Source: Artemia franciscana
Lineage: Eukaryota; Arthropoda; Branchiopoda; Anostraca; Artemiidae
DNA: 64,000 nt
Assembly (NCBI RefSeq): GCF_032884065.1
Contig: NC_088871.1
Location: forward strand, 48,783,780 to 48,847,779
Direction: 5' to 3'
Shown: positions 24,340-34,290 of the stretch, piece by piece
Layout: every line of letters starts with the position of its first letter
How positions within the stretch are numbered: the stretch's first letter is position 1
Notes under the pieces: generated by a model
What the model was told of the DNA's origin: nothing
Databases searched by the model: none
What the model saw: only the letters and a program-made list of their open reading frames with translations
Program-made: the position numbers and the translations under genes

Positions 24340-26938
24340 TTAGATGCAATTTCTTAAAGCTAATCTTGCTTGTTTAGCAGCCTGTCTCAAAGGCCTTTTC
24401 GTAGTTGGTTCAGTACTATTATAAATTGGTTTAGTAAAATATTTTGTTAGATCATTTTTAATTAAATTTGAGTATAAAGAATTTAGTGAGTATTCCCCCA
24501 AGTCCCTGTTCAAAGAAATATTTTTATTGATTTTGAGATTAATTTCAATTGATTCTCGAACCACCTGTTTTATTCCCAAATCATTACTAATGAGTGAAGA
24601 GTTTTCAAAAAGTATCATGTGGGACGGATTATTAAAAATATGCCAACCTAGAGCAGAATCAAAGGAATTGTTGGAACCATTTGAAATTAAGGCCTTGTCT
24701 ATGTCATTTTTATGCTGATGTAACCTTTTGTCTAGATTCTGATGGGTCCTGCCGACATAGTATTTTCCGCAATCACAGGGTATTTGATAGACCCCTCTTT
24801 GGCGAGTAACTGGGGTCTTATCTTTACCCGAATTTAAGAAATTGATGATTTTAAAATTATTAGTAAAAACTACGTACAGATTATTTTTTGTGCAAATATT
24901 TTTTAATTTTGTTGTAATCTTTGGGATATACGGAAGATAGACAATATTTGAGGGCTTATCAATAGCCTCACATTGTGAAGTATCTTCTTCGATTTTACAA
25001 GAATGTCTTTTTATTCTACGGCTAATTATTTTATTTACAAAAGGAATGGGGTATCCATTACCAAAAAGAATATCTCTTATAAAATTTATTTCTGCATTTA
25101 TATATGAATGGGAGCAAATATTTAGGGCACGATCAATGAGGGAAATTACAACTGCTCTTTTAACTTGTGGGGGGTGATTTGAATTAAAGTGAAGATATCT
25201 ATTGTTTTGTGTTGGCTTTTGATATATAGTAAAATCCAGTTCATCAGCTTTACGAATAATTAATACATCTAAAAACGGTAGTTTATTTTCAATTTCAACT
25301 TCAAGGGTGAACTGCAAATTTCGGTCATAAGTGTTAAGATGATCTAAGAAGCCCCGAAGTTCAGCTTCCCCATAATTCCAAAGTGAAATTACGTCATCCA
25401 TATAACGACCCCAATAGACATGTTTTAGAAAATAAGAATTCAATGCCCAATTCTCAAGATTCTCGACGTAAATATTTGCTAGTAGCCCGGATAAAGGTGC
25501 CCCCATGGGTAATCCATTTTTTTGCTGATAAAAAGAATCGCGAAATTGAAAATACATAGAAAACTTATTACAAATTTTAACAAGAGTCATTAAAACTTCA
25601 CAATCAATTCCTGTCGCTGAAGTCTCGATCAAGTGGTAATTTTCTTCTATTTTGTTTTTTAATAATTCCTCTGAAATAGTTACATCTATATTTGTGTACA
25701 TGGAAACAATGTCGAAACTACTAACTATTGTGTTCTCTGAAATACTTGTGTTGCTAAGTTTTTTAATCAAATCTGCCGAGTTATGAATATAGGAATTTTG
25801 AGAATACAATAAAGGTTTGAAAGCTGCACAAAGCCATTTTCCAATATTGGCAGCGGGAGCTTTAGTACAAGCCACAATAGGTCTTAAGGGAATACCCTGT
25901 TTATGTATTTTTGGTAAACCGTAGAGTTTTGGACAGAAACTACCACGGGGAAAAAATTTATTGTATAGTTGTGGGGTGATTTTACCATTTTGTTTTAGCT
26001 GCTTTAATTCATTTATAATATTATTAGTGAACTGATCAGTAGGATCATGAGTTATTGTTTGATATGTAATTGTGTCATTTAAATGCGAAAAAATTTTGTT
26101 GTCATAGTCTGTTGTATTCATGACAACAAGTGAATTGCTTTTGTCTGCTTTAGTTATTATAATAGAAGGATCTTTTCGGAGATTAGATAGTATTTTTATG
26201 TCATGCAGATTTTCCGGTGTGGAATTAGTAGGAGGCTTAAACTTTTTTTGGCTATTATAGAGGATATTTATTAGACCAGATCTAACTTCATCCGGGTTAG
26301 AGACAGAAGGATAGTGTTTATGCAAAGCGGACTCTAGAGAGGAAACTATATCTGCCACAGGAACCTGTTTCGGTAGAAAAGAAAATTTTGGACCTTTTTC
26401 TAGTGTTTCGATTTCCTGGGGTTCCAATGTTTTAGAAGAGAGGTTAACGATAGCAGGCCCAGGAGTGAATCTTGGAGAATAAATACGGTTTCTCATCGAA
26501 GATTCATTTCGTAAGCCCTCTAATTTTTTTATAGAGGCGTTCCTTGGACAAGCGAAAATCGTGGCTAAACAAATTCCTTTCTAATCTAACAACTTGAGCA
26601 AAATCAACGGTGGACAGGTTTTCCAGCAAAAAAGTTTCCAACGATTTTCTCTCTGAAGAAATAATATGTCGTTTCTGTTTTTTGTCCTTAATAATATGGA
26701 CTAGGGTTTTTAACTGTAGTGTATGGGCAAATTGCGCTTCTTTTCGGGTATTTAAATGTAATTTATATCTTAAAGACTTGGGAATAAGGTTTTCCTTTCT
26801 ACAGGATTCTAAAAATTTTTGTTGATTGATAATATTAGCATGTTTTTTACCTAGACTAATAAAATAAAAGATATCATAGGTCAACTGCTCCCCATAAGCT
26901 AGACGAAAATAGCGACGAAGACCACACTGCCTTTCCAT
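24340..26938 (-). pseudogene. Penelope RT/GIY-YIG gene with a one-base frameshift
   Basis: Second tandem copy, starting at the ATG at 26938. The first 144 codons are identical to unit 1. Then a T run has seven T (26524-26530) where unit 1 has six (23623-23628). This shifts the frame, which terminates at 26504. The downstream 718-codon frame from 26496 carries the whole RT and endonuclease unchanged, including YMDD and GIY-YIG. No other coding difference from unit 1 is visible. The break is either a true slippage mutation or a homopolymer error in sequencing. Confidence 0.9.
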
Positions 26939-27004
26939 AACAAACAAATACAACGTAGAAACAATAGGGAAAGTTTTTTCAAGACAATGGAAATTATTTA
27001 TGTA

Positions 27005-27039
27005 GATATTTCGGCCCTATGTCCAAGGGCCGTCTTCAG
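27005..27039 (-). ncRNA. Hammerhead ribozyme motif, unit 3 terminus
   Basis: Same sequence as the unit 1 and 2 motifs. Cleavage here would give unit-2 RNA its 66-nt leader. The upstream body of unit 3 is missing, so a transcript would have to begin in the inverted junction or in the surviving 0.6 kb. Confidence 0.78.
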
Positions 27040-27242
27040 CACAATACAATACTATATATATATATAAAAGAACTTACATCAAATTGTGAGAATTAAAACT
27101 GAATATAAAAACACTTATTAAAACAATTTTTTTTTTTAAAATATAGCCCTAGCATCCTTACTTCAGCGAAGTTCAACCAGGACTGGCGAAAAGAATGAAA
27201 TGAAGAAATATAAACTCATTCAAACTAAAGAGAATAAAATGA

Positions 27243-27842
27243 TTAGATGCAATTTCTTAAAGCTAATCTTGCTTGTTTAGCAGCCTGTCTCAAAGGCCTT
27301 TTCGTAGTTGGTTCAGTACTATTATAAATTGGTTTAGTAAAATATTTTGTTAGATCATTTTTAATTAAATTTGAGTATAAAGAATTTAGTGAGTATTCCC
27401 CCAAGTCCCTGTTCAAAGAAATTTTTTTATTGATTTTGAGATTAATTTCAATTGATTCTCGAACCACCTGTTTTATTCCCAAATCATTACTAATGAGTGA
27501 AGAGTTTTCAAAAAGTATCATGTGGGACGGATTATTAAAAATATGCCAACATAGAGCAGAATCAAAGGAATTGTTGGAACCATTTGAAATTAAGGCCTTG
27601 TCTATGTCATTTTTATGCTGATGTAACCTTTTGTCTAGATTCTGATGGGTCCTGCCGACATAGTATTTTCCGCAATCACAGGGTATTTGATAGACCCCTC
27701 TTTGGCGAGTAACTGGGGTCTTATCTTTACCCGAATTTAAGAAATTGATGATTTTAAAATTATTAGTAAAAACTACGTACAGATTATTTTTTGTGCAAAT
27801 ATTTTTTAATTTTGTTGTAATCTTTGGGATATACGGAAGATA
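27243..27842 (-). pseudogene. Penelope gene, 5'-truncated third copy (endonuclease end only)
   Basis: Keeps residues 667-865 of the 865-aa protein: the complete GIY-YIG nuclease and C terminus, without any RT. It carries two amino-acid changes not seen in the other copies: SALCWHI for SALGWHI, and KINKKISLN for KINKNISLN. At 27841-27842 it joins the oppositely oriented copy. A chance extension into the inverted copy gives a 214-codon frame, but no native start is present. Confidence 0.9.
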
Positions 27843-29935
27843 AAACATTGGAACCCCAGGAAATCGAAACACTAGAAAAAGGTCCAAAATTTTCTTTTCT
27901 ACCGAAACAGGTTCCTGTGGCAGATATAGTTTCCTCTCTAGAGTCCGCTTTGCATAAACACTATCCTTCTGTCTCTAACCCGGATGAAGTTAGATCTGGT
28001 CTAATAAATATCCTCTATAATAGCCAAAAAAAGTTTAAGCCTCCTACTAATTCCACACCGGAAAATCTGCATGACATAAAAATACTATCTAATCTCCGAA
28101 AAGATCCTTCTATTATAATAACTAAAGCAGACAAAAGCAATTCACTTGTTGTCATGAATACAACAGACTATGACAACAAAATTTTTTCGCATTTAAATGA
28201 CACAATTACATATCAAACAATAACTCATGATCCTACTGATCAGTTCACTAATAATATTATAAATGAATTAAAGCAGCTAAAACAAAATGGTAAAATCACC
28301 CCACAACTATACAATAAATTTTTTCCCCGTGGTAGTTTCTGTCCAAAACTCTACGGTTTACCAAAAATACATAAACAGGGTATTCCCTTAAGACCTATTG
28401 TGGCTTGTACTAAAGCTCCCGCTGCCAATATTGGAAAATGGCTTTGTGCAGCTTTCAAACCTTTATTGTATTCTCAAAATTCCTATATTCATAACTCGGC
28501 AGATTTGATTAAAAAACTTAGCAACACAAGTATTTCAGAGAACACAATAGTTAGTAGTTTCGACATTGTTTCCATGTACACAAATATAGATGTAACTATT
28601 TCAGAGGAATTATTAAAAAACAAAATAGAAGAAAATTACCACTTGATCGAGACTTCAGCGACAGGAATTGATTGTGAAGTTTTAATGACTCTTGTTAAAA
28701 TTTGTAATAAGTTTTCTATGTATTTTCAATTTCGCGATTCTTTTTATCAGCAAAAAAATGGATTACCCATGGGGGCACCTTTATCCGGGCTACTAGCAAA
28801 TATTTACGTCGAGAATCTTGAGAATTGGGCATTGAATTCTTATTTTCTAAAACATGTCTATTGGGGTCGTTATATGGATGACGTAATTTCACTTTGGAAT
28901 TATGGGGAAGCTGAACTTCGGGGCTTCTTAGATCATCTTAACACTTATGACCGAAATTTGCAGTTCACCCTTGAAGTTGAAATTGAAAATAAACTACCGT
29001 TTTTAGATGTATTAATTATTCGTAAAGCTGATGAACTGGATTTTACTATATATCAAAAGCCAACACAAAACAATAGATATCTTCACTTTAATTCAAATCA
29101 CCCCCCACAAGTTAAAAGAGCAGTTGTAATTTCCCTCATTGATCGTGCCCTAAATATTTGCTCCCATTCATATATAAATGCAGAAATAAATTTTATAAGA
29201 GATATTCTTTTTGGTAATGGATACCCCATTCCTTTTGTAAATAAAATAATTAGCCGTAGAATAAAAAGACATTCTTGTAAAATCGAAGAAGATACTTCAC
29301 AATGTGAGGCTATTGATAAGCCCTCAAATATTGTCTATCTTCCGTATATCCCAAAGATTACAACAAAATTAAAAAATATTTGCACAAAAAATAATCTGTA
29401 CGTAGTTTTTACTAATAATTTTAAAATCATCAATTTCTTAAATTCGGGTAAAGATAAGACCCCAGTTACTCGCCAAAGAGGGGTCTATCAAATACCCTGT
29501 GATTGCGGAAAATACTATGTCGGCAGGACCCATCAGAATCTAGACAAAAGGTTACATCAGCATAAAAATGACATAGACAAGGCCTTAATTTCAAATGGTT
29601 CCAACAATTCCTTTGATTCTGCTCTAGGTTGGCATATTTTTAATAATCCGTCCCACATGATACTTTTTGAAAACTCTTCACTCATTAGTAATGATTTGGG
29701 AATAAAACAGGTGGTTCGAGAATCAATTGAAATTAATCTCAAAATCAATAAAAATATTTCTTTGAACAGGGACTTGGGGGAATACTCACTAAATTCTTTA
29801 TACTCAAATTTAATTAAAAATGATCTAACAAAATATTTTACTAAACCAATTTATAATAGTACTGAACCAACTACGAAAAGGCCTTTGAGACAGGCTGCTA
29901 AACAAGCAAGATTAGCTTTAAGAAATTGCATCTAA
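27841..29935 (+). pseudogene. Penelope gene, inverted copy lacking the first 168 codons
   Basis: Plus-strand copy beginning at KTLEPQEIET (residue 169 of the intact protein) and open to the normal stop at 29935. RT motifs A to E, YMDD and GIY-YIG are intact and identical to unit 1. It lacks the basic N-terminal region and its ATG. A TTG at 27824 in the flanking inverted piece is in frame but probably meaningless. 5' truncation with inversion is usual for target-primed insertions. Confidence 0.9.
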
Positions 29936-30136
29936 TCATTTTATTCTCTTTAGTTTGAATGAGTTTATATTTCTTCATTTCATTCTTTTCGCCAGTCCTG
30001 GTTGAACTTCGCTGAAGTAAGGATGCTAGGGCTATATTTTAAAAAAAAATTGTTTTAATAAGTGTTTTTATATTCAGTTTTAATTCTCACAATTTGATGT
30101 AAGTTCTTTTATATATATATATAGTATTGTATTGTG

Positions 30137-30171
30137 CTGAAGACGGCCCTTGGACATAGGGCCGAAATATC
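30137..30171 (+). ncRNA. Hammerhead ribozyme motif, inverted copy
   Basis: CTGAAGA at 30137-30143, stem II GGCCCT/AGGGCC at 30145-30163 with a 7-nt loop, GAAA at 30164-30167, and the cleavage C at 30171. Identical to the three minus-strand copies. Confidence 0.8.
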
Positions 30172-30237
30172 TACATAAATAATTTCCATTGTCTTGAAAA
30201 AACTTTCCCTATTGTTTCTACGTTGTATTTGTTTGTT

Positions 30238-30268
30238 ATGGAAAGGCAGTGTGGTCTTCGTCGCTATT
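30238..30268 (+). repeat. 31-nt terminal tail duplicating the start of the Penelope ORF
   Basis: After its own 3' end, the inverted copy continues for 31 nt identical to the beginning of the ORF (ATGGAAAGGCAGTGTGGTCT and on), then stops at the target-site duplication. A one-sided tail of about this length is known from Penelope insertions. Confidence 0.85.
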
Positions 30269-30280
30269 AATGACCAACTC
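30267..30280. repeat. Target-site duplication, right copy
   Basis: TTAATGACCAACTC, identical to 21123-21136. Confidence 0.85.
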
Positions 30281-30976
30281 GTCCTCTGGTGATAAGATTA
30301 TTGGACAATTTTCATTGCGCAACCATGAATTTGATTTATTGGCAGTTCTTTTAAACTCTGTCATGGGTGCATCCATTCAATCTTCCACACCGAATGCCTT
30401 AGAAACCTCTACCAATTGTATAGCATTACTCGAGTCTCTTTGCGCATTGACTTAAGAGACTGCAATGGCTTCATGTTCATTAACACGAATCAAATTTGAT
30501 GGACACACGAATCAGTGAGCTTAGAGTCGCAGTCTAATTCCACCTTGTCACTCTGTAGGAGTGGATTTTTCTGAAACGAAAGATGGCCTCGTCACCGCTA
30601 ACCCTTTCCATGGATTGATACCCATGACGCTTACTGTTTCTCAAATGATGCTTTAACTTTTATTCACTATGAAATCTAGAAAGATATATCGAACAATATT
30701 ATCACGTCCCCGCAAACCCCGACTAATAACTGTCATCAGATTAAATTGTCCAATTACATCAGGTTCTGTAACAGGCGTGTAAAGAAGCAATACCCATTTC
30801 TTCTCTAATTCAATGGATGGAGCCCTCACTGGATATATCATCCCCTTTTTGTCTTTATACTCCTCATCACCTTTGGATCCAGAGGGCGGGTGAAGAGGAC
30901 CCTGGCCCTCTAAGATTTTTTCTGGTCCCCTCTTCCCCTTTCGTTTGTTTTTTCTCATTCTTATCTATATATAAAA
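30281..30976 (-). other. Unidentified flank of the Penelope insertion, with a 101-codon minus-strand frame
   Basis: The frame from 30958 to 30653 starts MRKNKRKGKRGPEK and continues with the smoother segment IELEKKWVLLLYTPVTEPDV. It has a basic N terminus, no transmembrane segment and no motif I recognise. It continues broken in other frames toward 30281 and, before the Penelope insertion, into 21122. It may be part of a decayed large transposon or virus-like element shared with the polymerase B relic, or a host exon. Confidence 0.3.
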
Positions 30977-31329
30977 ACTAGCTGTTGGGGTGGCGATTCG
31001 CGCCACCCCAATACCTAGTTGGTGGGGCGCTTCACGCCCCCCCAAGCCCCCCCGCGCGCGTAAGTCGTTACGCGCCATATTAGTTACGCGCCATTGTAGT
31101 TGTGTCCCTGTGTCCCACCTGTGAATATAGATAGATTTATATATGTGTTTCAAACTACGTAAAAATTGCGAATATACAACATTCTTGGCTTTCCCATTGT
31201 CTGTCCATATACAAAGCCGTATGTACTAATAATGACGTCATATGTAAACGCTCTTTTTACAAACAAACAAACATGCATACACACAACTCGTTTTTATATA
31301 GATAGATAGATAGATAGATACAATACAAA

Positions 31330-32569
31330 TTAACTACGTACAACTTGTGAATATACAACAGTCTTCGCTGTCCCATTGTCTGTGCGTATAAATAGATTGT
31401 CAGGTTTACCGACCCTCAAAGATGCAACATACAATTGTACATTGGTAAAGCAATCTGTATTAAGATCTATACCGCATTTTTCTAGTGATTGCCCTTGAGC
31501 TTTGTTGATGGTGGTTGCAAACGCTAATCGAATTGGGAATTGCAATCTTTTAAATGGAAAAAGCAGATCCGTTGGAATCATGGGAATGCGAGGAATAAGA
31601 ACAGCCTCACCCTCATAAGGCACTGATGAAGTACAATTGTAAAAATTTATGATTCTCGCCTGAGAATGGTAGAAGGGACCCTGCTCTATGATAAATTTGC
31701 CCTTTTACTTTGAAAGTAGACATAAATTGATCTGGATTTTCGATTTGGGCTCCAAACGACGTCATTTGGAAACATGAGTTGTATTTTCTGATTTTTGACA
31801 AAAAACGCTTAGATTCTGACGTAGTTCCAGTAAGGAAAGTCTTCAATGGCTCTGGTGGTGCAGCCAATAGAGTAAGTTTAACTTTTCCTGAGGCGCAACA
31901 AATTCCCATTGTTTCACCATTGAATTTCAAGGCCTTGCAATAGGGACAAATTTTAGACATTGTCCCGATTTGAACACATCTACTCAAGCTATAATCATCG
32001 ACTGGGTTGTACCTGAATGCCAGGCGATAACTTTCAGGTTGCTCTGATTCCTCGGCACGCTTTCTTTTCTTACTTTCTCTATCAGCAGCAAGCCTGATTT
32101 CTTGCTGTTCTTGTGATTCCTCGGCACGCTTTCTTTTCTTACTTTCTCTATCAGCAGCAAGCCTGATTTCTTGCTGTTCTTGTAATTCCTCGGCACGCCT
32201 TCTTTTTTCACTTTCTCTTTTAGCAGCAAGTCTGCTTCCGCGTTGCTCTGGTAGTTCCTCGGCACGCTTTCTGTTCTTTCTTTCTCTATCAGCCTCAAGC
32301 CTGTTTCCTTGCTGTTCTTGTGATTCCTCGGCACGCTTTCTGTTCTTTCTTTCTCTATCAGCCTCAAGCCTGTTTCCTTGCTGTTCTTTTGATTCCTCGG
32401 CACGCCTTCTTTTTTCACTTTCTCTTTTAGCAGCAAGTCTGCTTTCACGTTGCTCTGGTAGTTCCTCGGCACGCTTTCTTTTCTGACTTTCTCTATCAGC
32501 AGCAAGTTTTTTGGCATAGACCCTTTGAGCATCTTCATCGGCTTTTGCCATGGTAAGTTCATCAGTCAT
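31330..32569 (-). pseudogene. Helitron Rep/helicase, internally deleted
   Basis: From the ATG at 32569 (MTDELTM) the frame gives seven 23-aa charged repeats and then CPYCKALKFNGETMGICC, the N-terminal zinc-finger-like segment of Helitron proteins, and reads to QLYFIS near 31630. There it joins, in another frame, YEGEAVLIPRIP and FATTINKAQGQSLEKCGIDL, the last helicase motifs of the PIF1-like domain (31623-31330). Compared with H3, about 1.1 kb is missing, and the HUH nuclease and Walker motifs are absent. It cannot mobilise itself; it could be carried by a full Helitron. Confidence 0.85.
32045..32530 (-). repeat. 69-bp coding minisatellite, seven copies (23-aa repeat)
   Basis: CCTCGGCACG recurs exactly every 69 bp (about 32051, 32120, 32189, 32258, 32327, 32396, 32465). 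Each unit encodes a charged 23-aa block such as RESKKRKRAEESQEQQEIRL plus AAD, predicted to form a long helix. The period is a multiple of three, so a second frame is also open. H3 has five copies and H2 two. Confidence 0.92.
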
Positions 32570-32932
32570 TGTAAACTTAAACATTAATAGATTTCTACGT
32601 GAACATATGTCTTAAATATCTTGAATGACGTCACCGTCAAAGCAAAAATGACGACAACTAATTTCATGACGTCAGTCAACACAGAAACATGACGTCACCT
32701 GATCCACAGACAGACACACAGACAGACAACTTATTTTTATATATATAGATAGATAGATAAGTTGTCTGTGTGTCTGTCGAGTGACGTCATGTCATCATGT
32801 CATATCGTCATGAAGTTAGTTGTCGTCATGTTTGTTATGACGATGACGTCATTAAAGGTATTTAATAAAATCGTTCAAAGACAAATTTTTAATTGTAAGA
32901 AGATCGTGGACGGAAAAATGTTTAATTGTAAA

Positions 32933-33322
32933 ATGACTGAAGAACCTACAATGGCAACAGCCGAGGAAGCTGCTCAAAGAGTCTATGCCAAAAAACTTGC
33001 AGTTGATAGAGAAAGTAAGAAAAGAAAGCGTACCGGGGAATCACAAGAACAGCAAGAAAACAGGCTTGCGGCTGATGAAAAAAGTAAGAAAAGAAAGCAT
33101 GCCGAGGAATCACAAGAACAGCAAGAAAACAGGCTTGCGGCTAAAGAACGCAAAACCGCGCAGTTAGATGAAAATCCACCTGGACAGCGAGAGTCAAAAC
33201 ATATCAAAACTGAAAATGATAGCGATTATGATTGGGTTTGGGGTTTAGACTTGGATAAGATCATCAATGCCTACCAGATTTTAGTTAAAAAAAACAAAGG
33301 TTCGGCGATATGTATTTCATAG
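32933..33322 (+). CDS. Truncated Helitron N-terminal protein (charged repeats only)
   Basis: 129 codons from ATG at 32933 (MTEEPTMATAEEAAQRVYAK), two and a half 23-aa charged units, then QRESKHIKTENDSDYDWVWG and a short tail unlike H1/H3, ending at 33322. An in-frame upstream extension to 32762 is open but unlike the related copies, so I chose the later start. No zinc finger, nuclease or helicase follows. If made, it would be a small highly charged helical protein; more likely it is a non-functional remainder of the element. Confidence 0.45.
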   Translation: MTEEPTMATAEEAAQRVYAKKLAVDRESKKRKRTGESQEQQENRLAADEKSKKRKHAEESQEQQENRLAAKERKTAQLDENPPGQRESKHIKTENDSDYDWVWGLDLDKIINAYQILVKKNKGSAICIS

Positions 33323-33399
33323 TGACGCTTAAAAATAAAGAAGAAAAAGAAAACTGAAAAAAGAAAAAAGGTAAAAAACTAAAAACAAACTAAAAAGAA

Positions 33400-34290
33400 A
33401 AAACACTCAAAGAGAAATTACAGACCGGGACACAAATGATGACCGGGACAGAGGGAATATAAATGACGACCGGGACACTCAAAGAGAAATTACAGACTGG
33501 GATACCGGGACACAAATGACGACCGTGACACAGGTATTTAAGAAAATCGTTCAAAGAAAAATTTTTAATTGTAAGAAGATCGTTGAAAGAGTAATTTCTA
33601 ATTGTAAAATAACTGAAGAACCTACAATGGCAACAGCCGAGGAAGCTGCTCAAAACGAATGTATTCAAGCCAAAGTGGCTGAGTCGGTAAAGCGTTATGT
33701 TCCAGGTTCTAGGTCCGAGAGGTTCCAGGTTCGAACCTTGGCTTTAGCATTAATACAAAAGAAGAAAAAAAACTAAAAAAGGTAAAAACTACAAAAAAAC
33801 TGAAAAGAAAGTACTAAAAAAAACTAAAAAAGCTAAAAAACTAAAAAAAAATTAAAAAAGGTAAAAAACTAAAAAAGAAAAAAACCTAAAAAAAACTAAA
33901 AAAAGGTAATAACTACAAAAAAAACTAAAAAGAAAAAAAAAACTAAAAACTAATAAAAAAAACTAAAAAATAAAAAAAAGGAAAAAAGGAAAAAAAATTG
34001 AAAAATAAAGGAGAAAAAGAAAACTAAAAGCCGGGACACAGGGAATATAAATGACGACCGGGACACTCAAAGAGAAATTATAGACTGGGACACTGGGACA
34101 CAAATGACGACCGGGACACAGGGAATATAAATAACGACCGGGACGCTCAAAGAGAAATTACAAACTGGGACACTGGGACACAAATGACGACCGGGATACT
34201 GGGAATATAAATGACGACCGGGACACAGGGACACAATTACAACGGGGATGTCGGGGGCAAAGGGGGATATATAAATGACGATGGGGACGC
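33400..34290 (+). repeat. Helitron-internal minisatellite (GACCGGGACAC type) and A-rich tract
   Basis: Repeats built from AAATGACGACCGGGACAC, AGGGAATATAAATGACGACC and CAAAGAGAAATTACAGACTG fill 33415-33535 and 34020-34285. Between them (33770-34020) lies A-rich sequence with CTAAAAAA and GGTAAAAA spacing. The same repeat in inverted orientation is in H4 (44925-45165, 46000-46050), marking H2 and H4 as one subfamily. Confidence 0.85.
33669..33748 (+). tRNA. tRNA-like sequence inside Helitron H2 (probable pseudogene)
   Basis: 80 nt that fold as a tRNA with a long variable arm. Acceptor GCCAAAG pairs with CTTTAGC (6 of 7). The A box is TGGCTGAGTCGG. A D stem forms with one mismatch. The T arm is CCAGG-TTCGAAC-CTTGG with a B box GGTTCGAACC. 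The anticodon stem is poor (about two of five pairs), so it is probably not a working tRNA; position 34-36 would be CCA. It has both internal RNA polymerase III promoter boxes. It could be a captured tRNA pseudogene or the head of a tRNA-derived SINE. Confidence 0.6.

Larger units (their letters stand above)
21137..30268 (-). mobile_element. Penelope-like element array: tandem units plus an inverted truncated copy
   Basis: A single 9.1-kb insertion bounded by a 14-bp duplication. On the minus strand lie two complete units with periods of 2900 and 2902 bp (the marker AACAAATACAACGTAG at 21141, 24041 and 26943) and a third unit keeping only its 3' part to 27842. There it meets a plus-strand copy (27841-30268) lacking its first 168 codons; the join shares only TA. 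The plus copy runs past its 3' end into the first 31 nt of the next ORF. Tandem pseudo-LTR units, inverted 5'-truncated copies and a short tail of about 30 bp are all described for Penelope elements. The copies differ by a handful of bases, mostly homopolymer lengths, so the array is recent or the assembly collapsed or expanded it. Confidence 0.92.
30978..32749 (-). mobile_element. Helitron derivative H1 with an internally deleted helicase gene
   Basis: Minus-strand element with textbook Helitron ends. The 5' end is TCTATATATATAAAAATAAG at 32749, preceded by A. The 3' end is CTAG at 30978-30981, followed by T, directly after a strong GC hairpin (TTGGGGTGGCG / CGCCACCCCAA). No target duplication, as expected for rolling-circle transposons. 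Inside are the N-terminal and C-terminal parts of a Helitron helicase gene with the middle missing. A second subterminal 5'-like motif (TATCTATATAAAAACGAGTT) near 31310 and a repeated helicase-tail segment show the 3' end is composite. Confidence 0.88.

Noticed and set aside
27824..27887. Chimeric frames across the inverted Penelope junction as a new fusion gene
   Set aside because: Both frames just read by chance into the opposite strand of the neighbouring copy and have no native start codon.
31984..32562. 192-codon frame overlapping the Helitron gene in another frame
   Set aside because: It is open only because the 69-bp repeat period is a multiple of three; the real frame has the zinc finger and matches H3.
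33400..34290. Regular repeats resembling a CRISPR array
   Set aside because: The units are degenerate, of uneven length, without unique spacers, and lie inside a eukaryotic Helitron.
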